Positions 9,603 to 18,595 of a stretch of 64,000 nt of DNA are shown here, piece after piece. The position numbers and the translations under genes were made by a program. The notes beneath the pieces were generated by a model that searched no databases, was not told where the DNA came from, and saw only the letters and a list, made by a program, of their open reading frames with translations. Position 1 is the stretch's first letter; each line of letters begins with the position of its first letter. The stretch covers positions 102,828 to 166,827 of the forward strand of contig NZ_WOWS01000006.1 of the NCBI RefSeq assembly GCF_009741275.1. The letters are read 5' to 3'. Source of the DNA: Winogradskyella endarachnes (lineage in GTDB: Bacteria > Bacteroidota > Bacteroidia > Flavobacteriales > Flavobacteriaceae).

Positions 9603-9675
9603 TAAATATAAATTTGAAATAATCTCAACCCATTGAAAATATGACGAGTGGTAATTTGAATATGCTAAACGGAAG
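9603..9675 (-). promoter_or_regulatory. LytTR-type operator and promoter of the S9 peptidase
   Basis: On the minus strand the half-sites are TCCGTTTAG (9665-9673), a nine-of-nine match to the LytTR/AgrA 9-mer consensus, and ACCACTCGT (9644-9652). They are 21 bp apart. TATATTTA at 9603-9610 is a near-consensus -7 element, at the same distance from the operator as in the kinase-operon promoter. The 22-base block 9632-9653 matches 7099-7120 with one difference. Confidence 0.75.
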
Positions 9676-9723
9676 TTTTACCTATTCTATAAATTTTAAG
9701 AAAAAAAGGACTTCTAACTAATC

Positions 9724-10242
9724 TTATTTTGGTGGATATTCTGCAAAAACCTTCTCTACTAATTTTGCGAATACAGCTTCGCGTTTTTCTGGAGACGCGT
9801 TAGAATTGTATTTGCTTTCGCTTACGGCTTGCCAAAATAATCCTGTTTTTGTTTCATCAACAAAATCGATAATAATTTCTCTTGTCTGCTGATTCTGACC
9901 AACGGGAATACCAACAGAAACACCTCCAAAACCGCGTCCTCCACCACCTCCAACGCCAACACCAACAGTACTATTATTGCGGTTTGTAACTTGTTGACTT
10001 TGAATATCTATGAAAAAATCAGGATTATCTGAACGTGTTAAGCCCATTGTTTTAAGCTCACTATCTATGGCTCTCATTAAACGTTTAGTATCTAATTCGC
10101 TTAAACCCGTTTCCATATCATCGTAATAACTATAGGTTTTATAATTGCTGAAATCAGTAGATTTTTCGTAGTCGTAGTTAACTACGCTTCCACAAGATGT
10201 AAGAACAAGTAGTACGCTTAAGAATATTATATTTTTCATCAT
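9724..10242 (-). CDS. DUF4136 domain lipoprotein
   Basis: The 172-residue lipoprotein has a lipobox ending at C17 (LTSCGS), so it is predicted to be lipidated and membrane anchored. The start of the mature part (VNYDYEKSTDFSNYKTYSYYDD) and DNPDFFIDIQSQ are typical of DUF4136 proteins, whose function is unknown. A glycine-rich loop (about 92-112) is notable. There are two consecutive start codons (10240-10242 and 10237-10239); the first is used here. It is the last gene of a same-strand run (HPRT-Adk, Obg, K+ channel), 61 bases after the channel. Confidence 0.9.
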   Translation of the reverse strand: MMKNIIFLSVLLVLTSCGSVVNYDYEKSTDFSNYKTYSYYDDMETGLSELDTKRLMRAIDSELKTMGLTRSDNPDFFIDIQSQQVTNRNNSTVGVGVGGGGGRGFGGVSVGIPVGQNQQTREIIIDFVDETKTGLFWQAVSESKYNSNASPEKREAVFAKLVEKVFAEYPPK

Positions 10243-10303
10243 TTTTTATTTTAAAATTATGAAAAATTTACATTCAAAATGCAAAATTTAAGCTAATTAA
10301 AAG

Positions 10304-11035
10304 TTAATCCTTTAAGTTACTCTTATTGTCTTCGTCTTGCGGTTCAACGGCTTTTGTTAATGACGACGAAATAATACCTGTAGGAATGGCTACAACGCCC
10401 AAACCAATTAATAGCATAAAGAATGTAAAAATTCTTCCGCCAACCGTAATAGGGTACACGTCACCATAACCAACGGTTGTTAAAGTTACAATAGACCACC
10501 ATAGACTAGAGAAAATTGAAGAAAAGTGATCGGGTTGTGCTTCGTTTTCAAAATAATAAATACCAACTGCTGCAAAATAAATAAGCATAATGGTAATAAT
10601 CATAAACAAGATGATTTGTTCCTTTGCTAATTTCATGGCATTCGCAAAATGACGCATGGCTTTATTATAGCGTACCAATTTAAACAGCCTGAATAATCGG
10701 AACATTCTTAATAATCGCAATGAACGCAAATCAACGCCAAATGATAAATAAAACGGAAGAATAGCCAAAAAATCTACAAGTCCAAAAAAACTAAAAATAA
10801 ATTTAGGCTTGTTGTCTGCAACATAAATTCTAGCCAAATACTCAAATGTAAAAACTACTACACAAAATGCTTCAATTGCATTTAAAACCACTCTTGTTTG
10901 CGGTTTTAAATCTGGTAAGGTTTCAATAGAAAATGTGATTACAGAAAATATAATTAAAAACTGAATAAAATACGCAAAACGTCTGCTACGCTTACTATCG
11001 TTAAGTTCTACTAGGTTTTTAAGATATGCTTTCAT
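10304..11035 (-). CDS. voltage-gated-type potassium channel (ion transporter family)
   Basis: The 243-residue inner-membrane protein has the six-helix Kv layout. An S4-like helix with regularly spaced arginines (LRSLRLLRMFRLFRLFKLV, about 103-121) is followed by a pore loop. The potassium selectivity filter TVGYGD is at 187-192, then S6. It should therefore conduct K+ and may be voltage responsive. There is no C-terminal RCK or cyclic-nucleotide domain; the tail after S6 is short and charged. It starts 16 bases after obgE and is probably cotranscribed with it. Confidence 0.95.
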   Translation of the reverse strand: MKAYLKNLVELNDSKRSRRFAYFIQFLIIFSVITFSIETLPDLKPQTRVVLNAIEAFCVVVFTFEYLARIYVADNKPKFIFSFFGLVDFLAILPFYLSFGVDLRSLRLLRMFRLFRLFKLVRYNKAMRHFANAMKLAKEQIILFMIITIMLIYFAAVGIYYFENEAQPDHFSSIFSSLWWSIVTLTTVGYGDVYPITVGGRIFTFFMLLIGLGVVAIPTGIISSSLTKAVEPQDEDNKSNLKD

Positions 11036-11051
11036 GTTTAAAAATGAAACA

Positions 11052-12050
11052 TTAATCGTTTAACATTTTCCAAAGTTGATCTTTTAATTCTGTTAAGCCT
11101 TGTTGAGCTACTGATGAAATAAATAGATAATTAGCCTTTAAATCTTTATCTAAAATTGTTGAAATTTCAGATTTCAGTTCTTCATCTAACATATCAGATT
11201 TAGAGATAACCACTAAACGTTCTTTATCTAGCATTTCAGGATTGTAGCGTCTTAATTCGTCTTCTAAAATTTCGTATTGCTCTACGATATCTTTAGCATC
11301 TGCAGGAATTAAAAATAAGAGAATTGAATTACGCTCAATATGCCGTAAAAAGTAATACCCTAATCCTTTACCTTCGGCTGCTCCTTCAATTATACCAGGA
11401 ATATCTGCCATTACAAACGACTGAAAATCGCGATACTCCACAATTCCCAAATTGGGTTTTAAGGTTGTAAATTCATAATCTGCAATTTTTGGTTTTGCAG
11501 ACGTTAAAACAGATAATAGTGTAGATTTCCCTGCATTAGGAAACCCAACCAACCCAACATCTGCTAAAACTTTTAACTCTAAAGTGATATCTTTTTCCTC
11601 TAGCGGAATTCCAGGTTGTGCATATCTTGGTGTTTGGTTTACTGAACTTTTAAAATGCCAGTTACCTCGTCCTCCTTTTCCGCCTTCAACAACAATCCGT
11701 TCTTCGCCATCTTCGGTGATTTCAAATAAGATTTTATTGGTTTCAGAATCTCGTACAACCGTTCCTAGAGGCACTTCTAAAAAGACATCTTCACCATCAG
11801 CACCTGTACTTCTACCAGAACTTCCATGTGCACCATGACCTGCTCTAATATGACGTTTAAATTTTAGGTGAATTAATGTCCAAAGATTAGAGTTTCCACG
11901 TAAAATTACATGACCACCTCGTCCACCATCGCCTCCATCTGGTCCTCCTTTGGCAATATATTTTTCGCGATGTAAATGCGAAGACCCTTTACCTCCATTT
12001 CCGGAAGTAACGTGCATTTTTACGTAGTCTACAAAATTTCCTTCAGTCAT
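11052..12050 (-). CDS. obgE: Obg family GTPase
   Basis: The 332-residue essential GTPase has a glycine-rich Obg fold (about 2-158; GGDGGRGG and similar) and a G domain. G1 is GFPNAGKST at 169-177, G3 is DIPGIIEGA and G4 is SKSD. It lacks the long C-terminal extension of some homologues and ends soon after the G domain, as is common in Bacteroidota. Known role of the family: late assembly of the 50S ribosomal subunit and stress signalling. It lies 59 bases downstream of the HPRT-adenylate kinase gene on the same strand. Confidence 0.98.
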   Translation of the reverse strand: MTEGNFVDYVKMHVTSGNGGKGSSHLHREKYIAKGGPDGGDGGRGGHVILRGNSNLWTLIHLKFKRHIRAGHGAHGSSGRSTGADGEDVFLEVPLGTVVRDSETNKILFEITEDGEERIVVEGGKGGRGNWHFKSSVNQTPRYAQPGIPLEEKDITLELKVLADVGLVGFPNAGKSTLLSVLTSAKPKIADYEFTTLKPNLGIVEYRDFQSFVMADIPGIIEGAAEGKGLGYYFLRHIERNSILLFLIPADAKDIVEQYEILEDELRRYNPEMLDKERLVVISKSDMLDEELKSEISTILDKDLKANYLFISSVAQQGLTELKDQLWKMLND

Positions 12051-12109
12051 TTGATGGGTTTAAAAGTTTAATTATTTAATTGTTTTTGAGATAAACCCTT
12101 TAAACGATT

Positions 12110-13219
12110 TTACAGTTTATCAATAACAGTACTTAAACGCACTGTAATCTCTTCGATACTGCCAACACCGTCAACACCAAAATATTTATTTTGCTCAGCG
12201 TAGTAGTCTTTTAAAATAGCAGTTTTGTTATAGTACTCTTTAATTCGGTTTCTAATAATACCTTCGTCTGCATCATCAGTTCTACCACTAGTTTTTCCTC
12301 GTTCTAATAAGCGTGTTACTAAAACCTCATCATCTACCTCTAAAGCTACCATGGCATTAATTTGTGAATCGGTTTTATCCATTAACTCATCTAATGCTTT
12401 TGCTTGTGCATTAGTTCTCGGAAAACCATCAAAAATAAATCCGTTAGCATCGGCATTTTTTTCAACCTCTTTATTTAGCATATCAATAGTAACCTGATCT
12501 GGCACTAACTCTCCTTTATCCATGTAAGACTTTGCTAACATACCTAAAGCGGTTTCGTTTTTAATGTTATATCTAAAAACATCACCTGTAGAAATATGAA
12601 TTAAATCGTATTTCTCTTTTAAGAATGTTGCTTGTGTTCCTTTACCTGCACCTGGAGGTCCAAATAGTACTATGTTTGTCATATGTTGTGTTGTTTTTAA
12701 TTGATATACGCTTGGTAAATCTCTCCCTAATCCGTCGTAGTCTAAACCATAGCCTACTATAAATTTATTAGGAATTTCCATACCAACGTAATGTAGTTTA
12801 AAATCTTTGTTATATGCTTCTGGTTTATAAAATAAAGTAGCAATAAGTAATTGCTTTACGTTTTCATTTTTAAAAATACGGTGTACTTCGTCCAACGTAT
12901 TTCCGGTATCAATAATATCTTCTAAAATAACAACTGTTCTTCCCGTTAAATCTTGTGTAAGACCAATTAAACGTTGAATATCATCCGTAGATTTAACACC
13001 TTCATACGATGCTAATTTAATAAAAGTTACCTCACATGCTTTGGGGTATTTCTTTACAAAATCACTTACTAACATAAATGATCCATTCATAATACCAACA
13101 AAAACAGGCACTTCATCTCCTAAATCGTTAGCAATTTTGTCTACCATATTTTGAACAGCAGTGTCTATTTCTTGTTCAGATATAAATGGTTTAAAGTATA
13201 AATCGTGAAGCTTTATCAA
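12110..13219 (-). CDS. HPRT-adenylate kinase fusion (purine salvage plus AMP kinase)
   Basis: One uninterrupted 369-codon frame joins two enzymes. Residues 1 to about 173 are hypoxanthine phosphoribosyltransferase, with the PRPP-binding loop VVILEDIIDTGNTL at 96-109. Residues 180-369 are adenylate kinase, with GPPGAGKGT at 187-195, STGDVF, and FDGFPRTNAQA as the AMP-binding region. The linker is only about six residues (QLKTTQ). Met180, encoded at 12680-12682, could be an internal start giving a free 190-residue Adk. The only plausible N-terminal start is TTG at 13217-13219, because no ATG occurs before codon 25 and a stop lies five codons upstream. A TAnnTTTG element is at 13241-13248. Confidence 0.95.
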   Translation of the reverse strand: MIKLHDLYFKPFISEQEIDTAVQNMVDKIANDLGDEVPVFVGIMNGSFMLVSDFVKKYPKACEVTFIKLASYEGVKSTDDIQRLIGLTQDLTGRTVVILEDIIDTGNTLDEVHRIFKNENVKQLLIATLFYKPEAYNKDFKLHYVGMEIPNKFIVGYGLDYDGLGRDLPSVYQLKTTQHMTNIVLFGPPGAGKGTQATFLKEKYDLIHISTGDVFRYNIKNETALGMLAKSYMDKGELVPDQVTIDMLNKEVEKNADANGFIFDGFPRTNAQAKALDELMDKTDSQINAMVALEVDDEVLVTRLLERGKTSGRTDDADEGIIRNRIKEYYNKTAILKDYYAEQNKYFGVDGVGSIEEITVRLSTVIDKL

Positions 13220-13240
13220 AACGTAAATATTTTAGAATTG

Positions 13241-13248
13241 CAAAGATA
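13241..13248 (-). promoter_or_regulatory. -7 element of the HPRT-adk/obgE operon
   Basis: TATCTTTG on the minus strand matches the Bacteroidota consensus TAnnTTTG. It lies about 22 bases ahead of the TTG start and supports that start over an internal ATG. Confidence 0.65.
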
Positions 13249-13313
13249 CATATTTGATTGCTGTTTAAAGGATTTTTGATTTAGTAATTTCGAGGTATAT
13301 ATCATTTTTAGCG

Positions 13314-13321
13314 TATTTTTG
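13314..13321 (+). promoter_or_regulatory. -7 element of purKE
   Basis: TATTTTTG matches TAnnTTTG. It gives a predicted leader of about 55 bases before the purK ATG. Confidence 0.6.
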
Positions 13322-13383
13322 CTATTGAAAATCAGAATTTTTAACTCTAAAAAAATTCCATTTATTGGAAACAAATTAAACCG

Positions 13384-14538
13384 ATGAATTATTTCTCTTC
13401 AAATTTTAAACTTGGAATACTTGGTGGCGGGCAACTGGGTAAAATGATGTTGTATGATACACGTAAATTTGACATTTACACATGTGTGTTAGACCCAAGT
13501 CCTGAAGCACCATCTAAATTAGCTTGTAATGAATTTACCGTTGGTGATTTATTAGATTATGATACAGTCGTTAACTTTGGTAAACAAGTAGATGTATTAA
13601 CTTTTGAAATTGAAAATGTAAATGTTGATGCGTTAGAAACATTAGAAAAAGAAGGTGTGCAGGTTTATCCTTCTTCTAAAACATTACGTCATATCCAAAA
13701 CAAAGGCACACAAAAATTATTTTACAGAGATCATGATATACCAACCGCAGAATTTTCGAGATTTGCTTATACTTCAGAGATAGATGAAGCTGTAGATAAT
13801 GGTGGATTAAGCTACCCATTTGTATGGAAAAGTTCTCGTTTTGGCTATGATGGCACTGGTGTGCAAGTTGTAAGAAGTGAACGCGATTTAGTAAAATTAC
13901 CTAATGTAGAATGTATCGCAGAAAAATTGATTCCGTTTAAAAACGAATTGGCTGTTATAGTTGCTAGAAATGAAAAAGGAGATATGAGTACATATCCTGT
14001 GGTTGAAATGGAGTTTCATCCTGAAGCAAACCAAGTTGAGTATGTTATTTGCCCAGCAAGAATACCAGATGATATTGCAAAAAAGGCAGAACAAGTTGCT
14101 TTAAAAACTGCTAAAGCTTTTAATCACGTTGGTTTGTTAGCTGTAGAAATGTTTCAAACAAGAGAAGATGAAATATTAGTAAATGAAGTAGCACCAAGAC
14201 CTCATAATTCTGGTCATTATAGTATTGAGGGAAGTTACACCTCTCAATTTGAGCAACACATTAGATGTATATTTGGCTTACCATTAGGAAACACAGAAAG
14301 CAAGGTAGCTGGTGTTATGGTAAATCTTGTTGGTGCAGAAAACCACACAGGTAAAGTAGTTTACAAAAACATAGAAAACATATTGGCTTTAGATGGTGTA
14401 ACACCTCATATTTATGGCAAAAAAGAAACACGTCCTTTTCGCAAAATGGGCCATGTTACTATTGTCAATAAAGATATAACAGTAGCTAGAAAAATTGCAG
14501 AAAAAGTAAAACAAACAATTGAAGTAATAAGTGAATAA
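13384..14538 (+). CDS. purK: 5-(carboxyamino)imidazole ribonucleotide synthase
   Basis: This 384-residue ATP-grasp enzyme converts AIR, bicarbonate and ATP to N5-CAIR in purine biosynthesis. LGILGGGQLGKM at the N-terminus, WKSSRFGYDGTGV in the ATP-grasp domain and NEVAPRPHNSGHYSIEG near the metal/substrate site are diagnostic for PurK. purE, which takes its product, begins 2 bases after the stop, so the two are an operon. Length is normal for the family. Confidence 0.97.
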   Translation: MNYFSSNFKLGILGGGQLGKMMLYDTRKFDIYTCVLDPSPEAPSKLACNEFTVGDLLDYDTVVNFGKQVDVLTFEIENVNVDALETLEKEGVQVYPSSKTLRHIQNKGTQKLFYRDHDIPTAEFSRFAYTSEIDEAVDNGGLSYPFVWKSSRFGYDGTGVQVVRSERDLVKLPNVECIAEKLIPFKNELAVIVARNEKGDMSTYPVVEMEFHPEANQVEYVICPARIPDDIAKKAEQVALKTAKAFNHVGLLAVEMFQTREDEILVNEVAPRPHNSGHYSIEGSYTSQFEQHIRCIFGLPLGNTESKVAGVMVNLVGAENHTGKVVYKNIENILALDGVTPHIYGKKETRPFRKMGHVTIVNKDITVARKIAEKVKQTIEVISE

Positions 14539-14540
14539 CA

Positions 14541-15020
14541 ATGAGTAAAGTAGGAATTATAATGGGAAGCAAGAGTGACTTGCCAGTTATGCAAGACGCT
14601 ATAGATATTTTAAAAGACTTTGATATTGATATTGAAGTTGATATAGTTTCGGCCCATAGAACACCAGAAAAATTGTTCGATTACAGTAAAAACGCACACA
14701 CTAGAGGAATAAAAGTTATCATTGCAGGTGCAGGTGGTGCAGCACATTTACCAGGTATGGTAGCATCTTTATCGCCTTTGCCAATTATTGGAGTACCAGT
14801 AAAGAGTAGCAATTCTATAGATGGTTGGGATTCTGTACTTTCAATTTTACAAATGCCAGGAGGTGTACCTGTTGCCACTGTTGCATTAAACGGAGCAAAA
14901 AATGCTGGTATCTTAGCGGCACAAATTATTGGTAGTGCTGATAAAAACGTACTTAATAAAATAATAGAATATAAAGAAGGCTTAAAAGCAAAGGTTTACG
15001 ACTCTGCAAAAGACTTATAA
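14541..15020 (+). CDS. purE: 5-(carboxyamino)imidazole ribonucleotide mutase
   Basis: This 159-residue class I PurE rearranges N5-CAIR to CAIR. Motifs MGSKSDLPVM, SAHRTPEKL and GAGGAAHLPGM carry the substrate-binding and catalytic residues, including the His of SAHR. It is the second gene of the purKE operon and is followed directly by a weak hairpin terminator. Confidence 0.97.
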   Translation: MSKVGIIMGSKSDLPVMQDAIDILKDFDIDIEVDIVSAHRTPEKLFDYSKNAHTRGIKVIIAGAGGAAHLPGMVASLSPLPIIGVPVKSSNSIDGWDSVLSILQMPGGVPVATVALNGAKNAGILAAQIIGSADKNVLNKIIEYKEGLKAKVYDSAKDL

Positions 15021-15023
15021 AAA

Positions 15024-15050
15024 AGCCTCAACTTTCGTTAAGGCTGTTTT
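15024..15050 (+). terminator. probable terminator of purKE
   Basis: The hairpin AGCCTCAAC / GTTAAGGCT has a TTTC loop and one mismatch, followed by GTTTT. The U tract is short, so efficiency is uncertain. Confidence 0.6.
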
Positions 15051-15183
15051 GCTATTAATCAAATCTTAGATAAACAATTATTGTCCTAAAGATGTTGCAA
15101 AGATAAGGCTAACGACAGTAATTAACATCTTAACATTTAGTTAAAAATCAGGCTGTCAATTATTTAAATAGAAAAACAATACC

Positions 15184-17214
15184 ATGACAATTCTTAATAA
15201 ACCATTCAATACACCATATAACACAGCACCATTTTCTAAAATTAAAACAGAAGATTACTTACCTGCTTTTAAAGAAGGTATTAAAAATGCCAAAGCTGAG
15301 ATAGATGCCATAACAAATAACACTGAGGCACCAACTTTTAAAAACACCATTGAAGCCTTAGACTATTCTGGTGAAGAATTAGACCGTTTATCTAGTATTT
15401 TCTTTAATTTGAATTCGGCTGAAACTAACGAAGAGATACAGAAAATAGCACAAGAGGTATCGCCTTTACTTTCAGAATTTAGTAATGATATTACTTTAAA
15501 CGAAGACTTATTTAAACGTGTAAAAGCGGTTTACGATTCTAAATCAACTTTAGAGTTAACTACAGAACAAGAAACACTACTCGATAAAAAATATAAAGGA
15601 TTCTCTAGAAATGGTGCTAATTTACCTGAAGATAAAAAGGAAAAATTAAGAGCAATTGACAAGGAATTAAGTCAATTAAAATTAAAATTTGGTGAGCATG
15701 TTTTAGCGGAAACTAATAAATTTGAAATGCATCTTACTAACGAAGATGATTTGGCTGGCTTACCTGATGGCGCAAAAGAAGCCGCTAAACAATTAGCAGA
15801 AAGCAAAGACAAAGACGGTTGGTTAATTACATTAGATTACCCAAGTTATATTCCGTTTATGACTTATGCAGACAATAGAGCATTACGTGAAAAATTATCT
15901 AAAGCCTTTGGAAGAAAAGGATTTCAAAATGATGAATTAGACAATCAAGATATTGTTCTTAAAATTGCAAAGCTTCGTTTTGAACGTGCTCAACTTTTAG
16001 GTTATAAATCTCATGCACATTTTGTTTTAGAAGAACGCATGGCACAGACACCAGAAAAAGTAACGTCGTTTTTAAATGAATTACTAGATAAAGCGAAACC
16101 TGCAGCAAAAGAAGAATTTAAAAAACTAGAGGATTTTGCTAAAGATTTAGATGGTATTGACCAATTACAAAAATGGGATTCTGGTTATTACTCAGAAAAG
16201 TTAAAACAAAAATTATTCGACTTAGATGATGAGCAATTAAAACCGTATTTTAAATTAGAGAACGTAATAAATGGTGCTTTTATAGTTGCTGAAAAACTAT
16301 TTGGTTTACAGTTTGAAGAAATTGATACCATAGATAAATACCACGAAGATGTTTTAACCTATAAAGTTACAGATGCAGAAGGCGAATTAGTGTCTATTTT
16401 CTATGCTGATTTTTTCCCCAGAGCAGGCAAAAGAAATGGTGCTTGGATGACATCCTACAAGCCGCAAATGATTAAAAATGGTGTAAACGAAAGACCTCAC
16501 ATTTCTAACGTTTGTAATTTTACCAAACCAACAAAAAGCAAACCTTCTTTACTAACATTTAATGAAGTGACGACGTTGTTTCATGAGTTCGGTCATGGAC
16601 TGCACGGCATGCTTGCCAACACCACATATCCTAGTTTATCTGGCACAAGTGTATTTTGGGATTTTGTAGAATTACCTAGTCAGATTCTAGAGAACTGGTG
16701 TTATCAAAAAGAAGCTTTAGAGTTATTTGCTACGCATTATGAAACAGGTGAAGTAATTCCTATGGAATTAATCAATAAAATTAAAGCATCATCAACCTTT
16801 AATGAAGGTATGCAAACCTTACGTCAAATTAGTTTTGGCTTATTAGATATGTCTTGGCATGGCATTGACCCTTCAGGTATAACAGATGTAAAAGCGCATG
16901 AGGTTGAAGCTTTTGGAGACACAAGCTTATATCCAGATGTCCCAGAGAATTGTATGAGTACATCCTTCTCGCATATTTTTCAAGGTGGATATTCTTCTGG
17001 TTACTACAGTTACAAATGGGCAGAAGTTTTAGATGCTGATGCTTTTGAGTATTTTAAAGAAGAAGGCATCTTCAACAAAAAAGTCGCCGATAAGTTTAAA
17101 ACTTATGTACTCTCACAAGGCGGAACAGAAAACCCAATGACTTTATACAAGAAATTTAGAGGTCAAGAACCAAAACCTGAAGCGTTGTTAAGACGTGCTG
17201 GTTTATTGAAATAA
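15184..17214 (+). CDS. M3 family zinc metallopeptidase (oligopeptidase A / dipeptidyl carboxypeptidase type)
   Basis: The 676-residue soluble peptidase has the thermolysin-like zinc motif H467-E468-F-G-H471 within TLFHEFGHGLHGML. A downstream glutamate region (FVELPSQILENW) and a conserved C-terminal tyrosine/glycine region (SGYYSYKWAEVLDADAFEYF) are typical of M3 enzymes. There is no signal peptide, so it is predicted to be cytoplasmic and to degrade short peptides. It resembles Dcp/OpdA more than PepF, but I cannot choose between Dcp and OpdA. The next gene begins about 27 bases downstream. Confidence 0.95.
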   Translation: MTILNKPFNTPYNTAPFSKIKTEDYLPAFKEGIKNAKAEIDAITNNTEAPTFKNTIEALDYSGEELDRLSSIFFNLNSAETNEEIQKIAQEVSPLLSEFSNDITLNEDLFKRVKAVYDSKSTLELTTEQETLLDKKYKGFSRNGANLPEDKKEKLRAIDKELSQLKLKFGEHVLAETNKFEMHLTNEDDLAGLPDGAKEAAKQLAESKDKDGWLITLDYPSYIPFMTYADNRALREKLSKAFGRKGFQNDELDNQDIVLKIAKLRFERAQLLGYKSHAHFVLEERMAQTPEKVTSFLNELLDKAKPAAKEEFKKLEDFAKDLDGIDQLQKWDSGYYSEKLKQKLFDLDDEQLKPYFKLENVINGAFIVAEKLFGLQFEEIDTIDKYHEDVLTYKVTDAEGELVSIFYADFFPRAGKRNGAWMTSYKPQMIKNGVNERPHISNVCNFTKPTKSKPSLLTFNEVTTLFHEFGHGLHGMLANTTYPSLSGTSVFWDFVELPSQILENWCYQKEALELFATHYETGEVIPMELINKIKASSTFNEGMQTLRQISFGLLDMSWHGIDPSGITDVKAHEVEAFGDTSLYPDVPENCMSTSFSHIFQGGYSSGYYSYKWAEVLDADAFEYFKEEGIFNKKVADKFKTYVLSQGGTENPMTLYKKFRGQEPKPEALLRRAGLLK

Positions 17215-17241
17215 ACTAAACGGTTTTAGCGTTCTTTGATT

Positions 17242-18024
17242 ATGAGAATTCTAAAACTATTAGCACATATTATAATCATCTCATTATTAACTGCACTTAC
17301 CCAAATTGGTGGACTCATCTGGATAAGTGCAGTTTTTATATCACGGAAAACTAAAAAGAAAAAGCGATTAGTTTTTCCTCTACTCTATATAGTTTGCAAT
17401 CTTATTATAGTTCCGCCAATTGCTTCTTATTTTGGTAGAGAAAAATTACCAACTTTCAATAAAAACTTAAAACCGAGAAATTGGTTCTACCCTTTAGCGT
17501 TTAGAAATTATGTTAATCCTGAATTAAAAATAGAATTAGAAAATACTGCTGATGTATTAAAAGTATCAAACATAACTATCACTTATTTAGATGCAAATTT
17601 CCCTTTTATAAATGGCTTTCCTTTGTTACCACACTTAAGTCATAACGATGGTAAGAAGATTGACATATCTTTTATATATCTAAATAAGGAAGGAGAAACC
17701 ACTAATAAAAAACCATCCGTTTCTGGTTATGGTGTTTATGCTAATGATGACCAAAATTACACCTGTCAACAGTGTATTAACAAAGGATATTGGCAGTATG
17801 ATTTTACAAAATACATCACATTTGGAACCATCAATGAATTAGAACTAGACCAACAGAACTCAGCTCTTCTTATTAAGCAACTACTCAATATTTCTAATTC
17901 TCAAAAAGTATTTATAGAACCTCACCTTAAAAATTCATTAGGCTTAAGTAACCAATCTAAAATTAGATTTCATGGTTGCCAAGCTGTTAGGCATGATGAC
18001 CATATTCATTTTCAAATAAAATAA
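17242..18024 (+). CDS. putative membrane-anchored LAS-type (MepA-like) metallopeptidase
   Basis: The 260-residue protein has two N-terminal hydrophobic segments (about 6-33 and 43-62). The extracytoplasmic part carries H134 and D141 in SHNDGKKIDISF, and H254-x-H256 in RHDDHIHFQI at the extreme C-terminus. This H-x6-D ... H-x-H pattern is the zinc site of the LAS superfamily (MepA, lysostaphin, D-Ala-D-Ala peptidases), so a role in peptidoglycan cleavage is plausible but inferred. Three cysteines (YTCQQC and FHGC) may form a disulfide. The ATG at 17242 is preferred over the TTG two codons upstream. The stop lies inside the GbsR operator that follows. Confidence 0.65.
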   Translation: MRILKLLAHIIIISLLTALTQIGGLIWISAVFISRKTKKKKRLVFPLLYIVCNLIIVPPIASYFGREKLPTFNKNLKPRNWFYPLAFRNYVNPELKIELENTADVLKVSNITITYLDANFPFINGFPLLPHLSHNDGKKIDISFIYLNKEGETTNKKPSVSGYGVYANDDQNYTCQQCINKGYWQYDFTKYITFGTINELELDQQNSALLIKQLLNISNSQKVFIEPHLKNSLGLSNQSKIRFHGCQAVRHDDHIHFQIK

Positions 18025-18048
18025 ACTTTCAATAATTACTGAAAGTTT
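18023..18048. promoter_or_regulatory. palindromic operator upstream of the GbsR-type regulator
   Basis: A perfect 26-bp inverted repeat AAACTTTCA-N8-TGAAAGTTT lies 11 bases ahead of the -7 element, over the expected -33 region. Both arms are identical to those at 18596-18621. Such a site fits binding by a dimeric MarR-fold regulator that represses its own promoter. Confidence 0.75.
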
Positions 18049-18059
18049 AAAAATTTTTA

Positions 18060-18067
18060 TATATTTG
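18060..18067 (+). promoter_or_regulatory. -7 element of the GbsR-type regulator gene
   Basis: TATATTTG matches TAnnTTTG exactly and ends only 4 bases before the ATG at 18072. The transcript is therefore predicted to be leaderless or nearly so. Confidence 0.7.
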
Positions 18068-18071
18068 CTGT

Positions 18072-18575
18072 ATGGAATATTTAGAAGCAAAAGAAAAATT
18101 TATCAGTACTTGGGGAAGTTTAGGGTCACTTTGGGGCATAAACAAAGCCATGGCACAGATACAAGCGCTTCTTTTTATTGCAACAAAACCTTTGTCCATG
18201 GAAGACATCATGGAAGAACTTAAAATTTCTCGTGGTAATACCAGCATGAATTTAAGACAACTTATGGATTGGGGAATTGTAACCAAAGTATTAGTTTCTG
18301 GTGAACGCAAGGAATTTTTTACTACTGAAAAAGACGTACAAGAATTGGCACGAATCGTAGCCAAAGAACGAAGCAGACGAGAAATTAGACCTGTGATTAA
18401 AGTTTTGGAAGATGTCTCTTCCATTAAAAATGATGGTACAGAAAAATCAAAAGAACTCATTAAACAAACAAAAGCCTTACATCAACTCACGTTAGATCTA
18501 GATACATTAATGAATAAAATGGTGAATCAAAAACAAAATTGGTTAACAAAGTCGGTTTTTAAACTGATGAAATAG
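18072..18575 (+). CDS. GbsR/MarR family transcriptional regulator
   Basis: The 167-residue protein has a winged-helix domain (about 20-100) with KPLSMEDIMEELKISRGNTSMNLRQLMDWGIV as recognition region and wing, followed by a C-terminal helical dimerisation part. The signature GNTSMNLRQL is typical of the GbsR-like branch. Two identical palindromes, one over its own promoter and one just before the next gene, suggest that it represses itself and the downstream four-gene operon. GbsR of Bacillus responds to choline, but the ligand here is unknown and no betaine genes are nearby. Confidence 0.93.
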   Translation: MEYLEAKEKFISTWGSLGSLWGINKAMAQIQALLFIATKPLSMEDIMEELKISRGNTSMNLRQLMDWGIVTKVLVSGERKEFFTTEKDVQELARIVAKERSRREIRPVIKVLEDVSSIKNDGTEKSKELIKQTKALHQLTLDLDTLMNKMVNQKQNWLTKSVFKLMK

Positions 18576-18595
18576 TTAATCTATTTTTTTAAATC

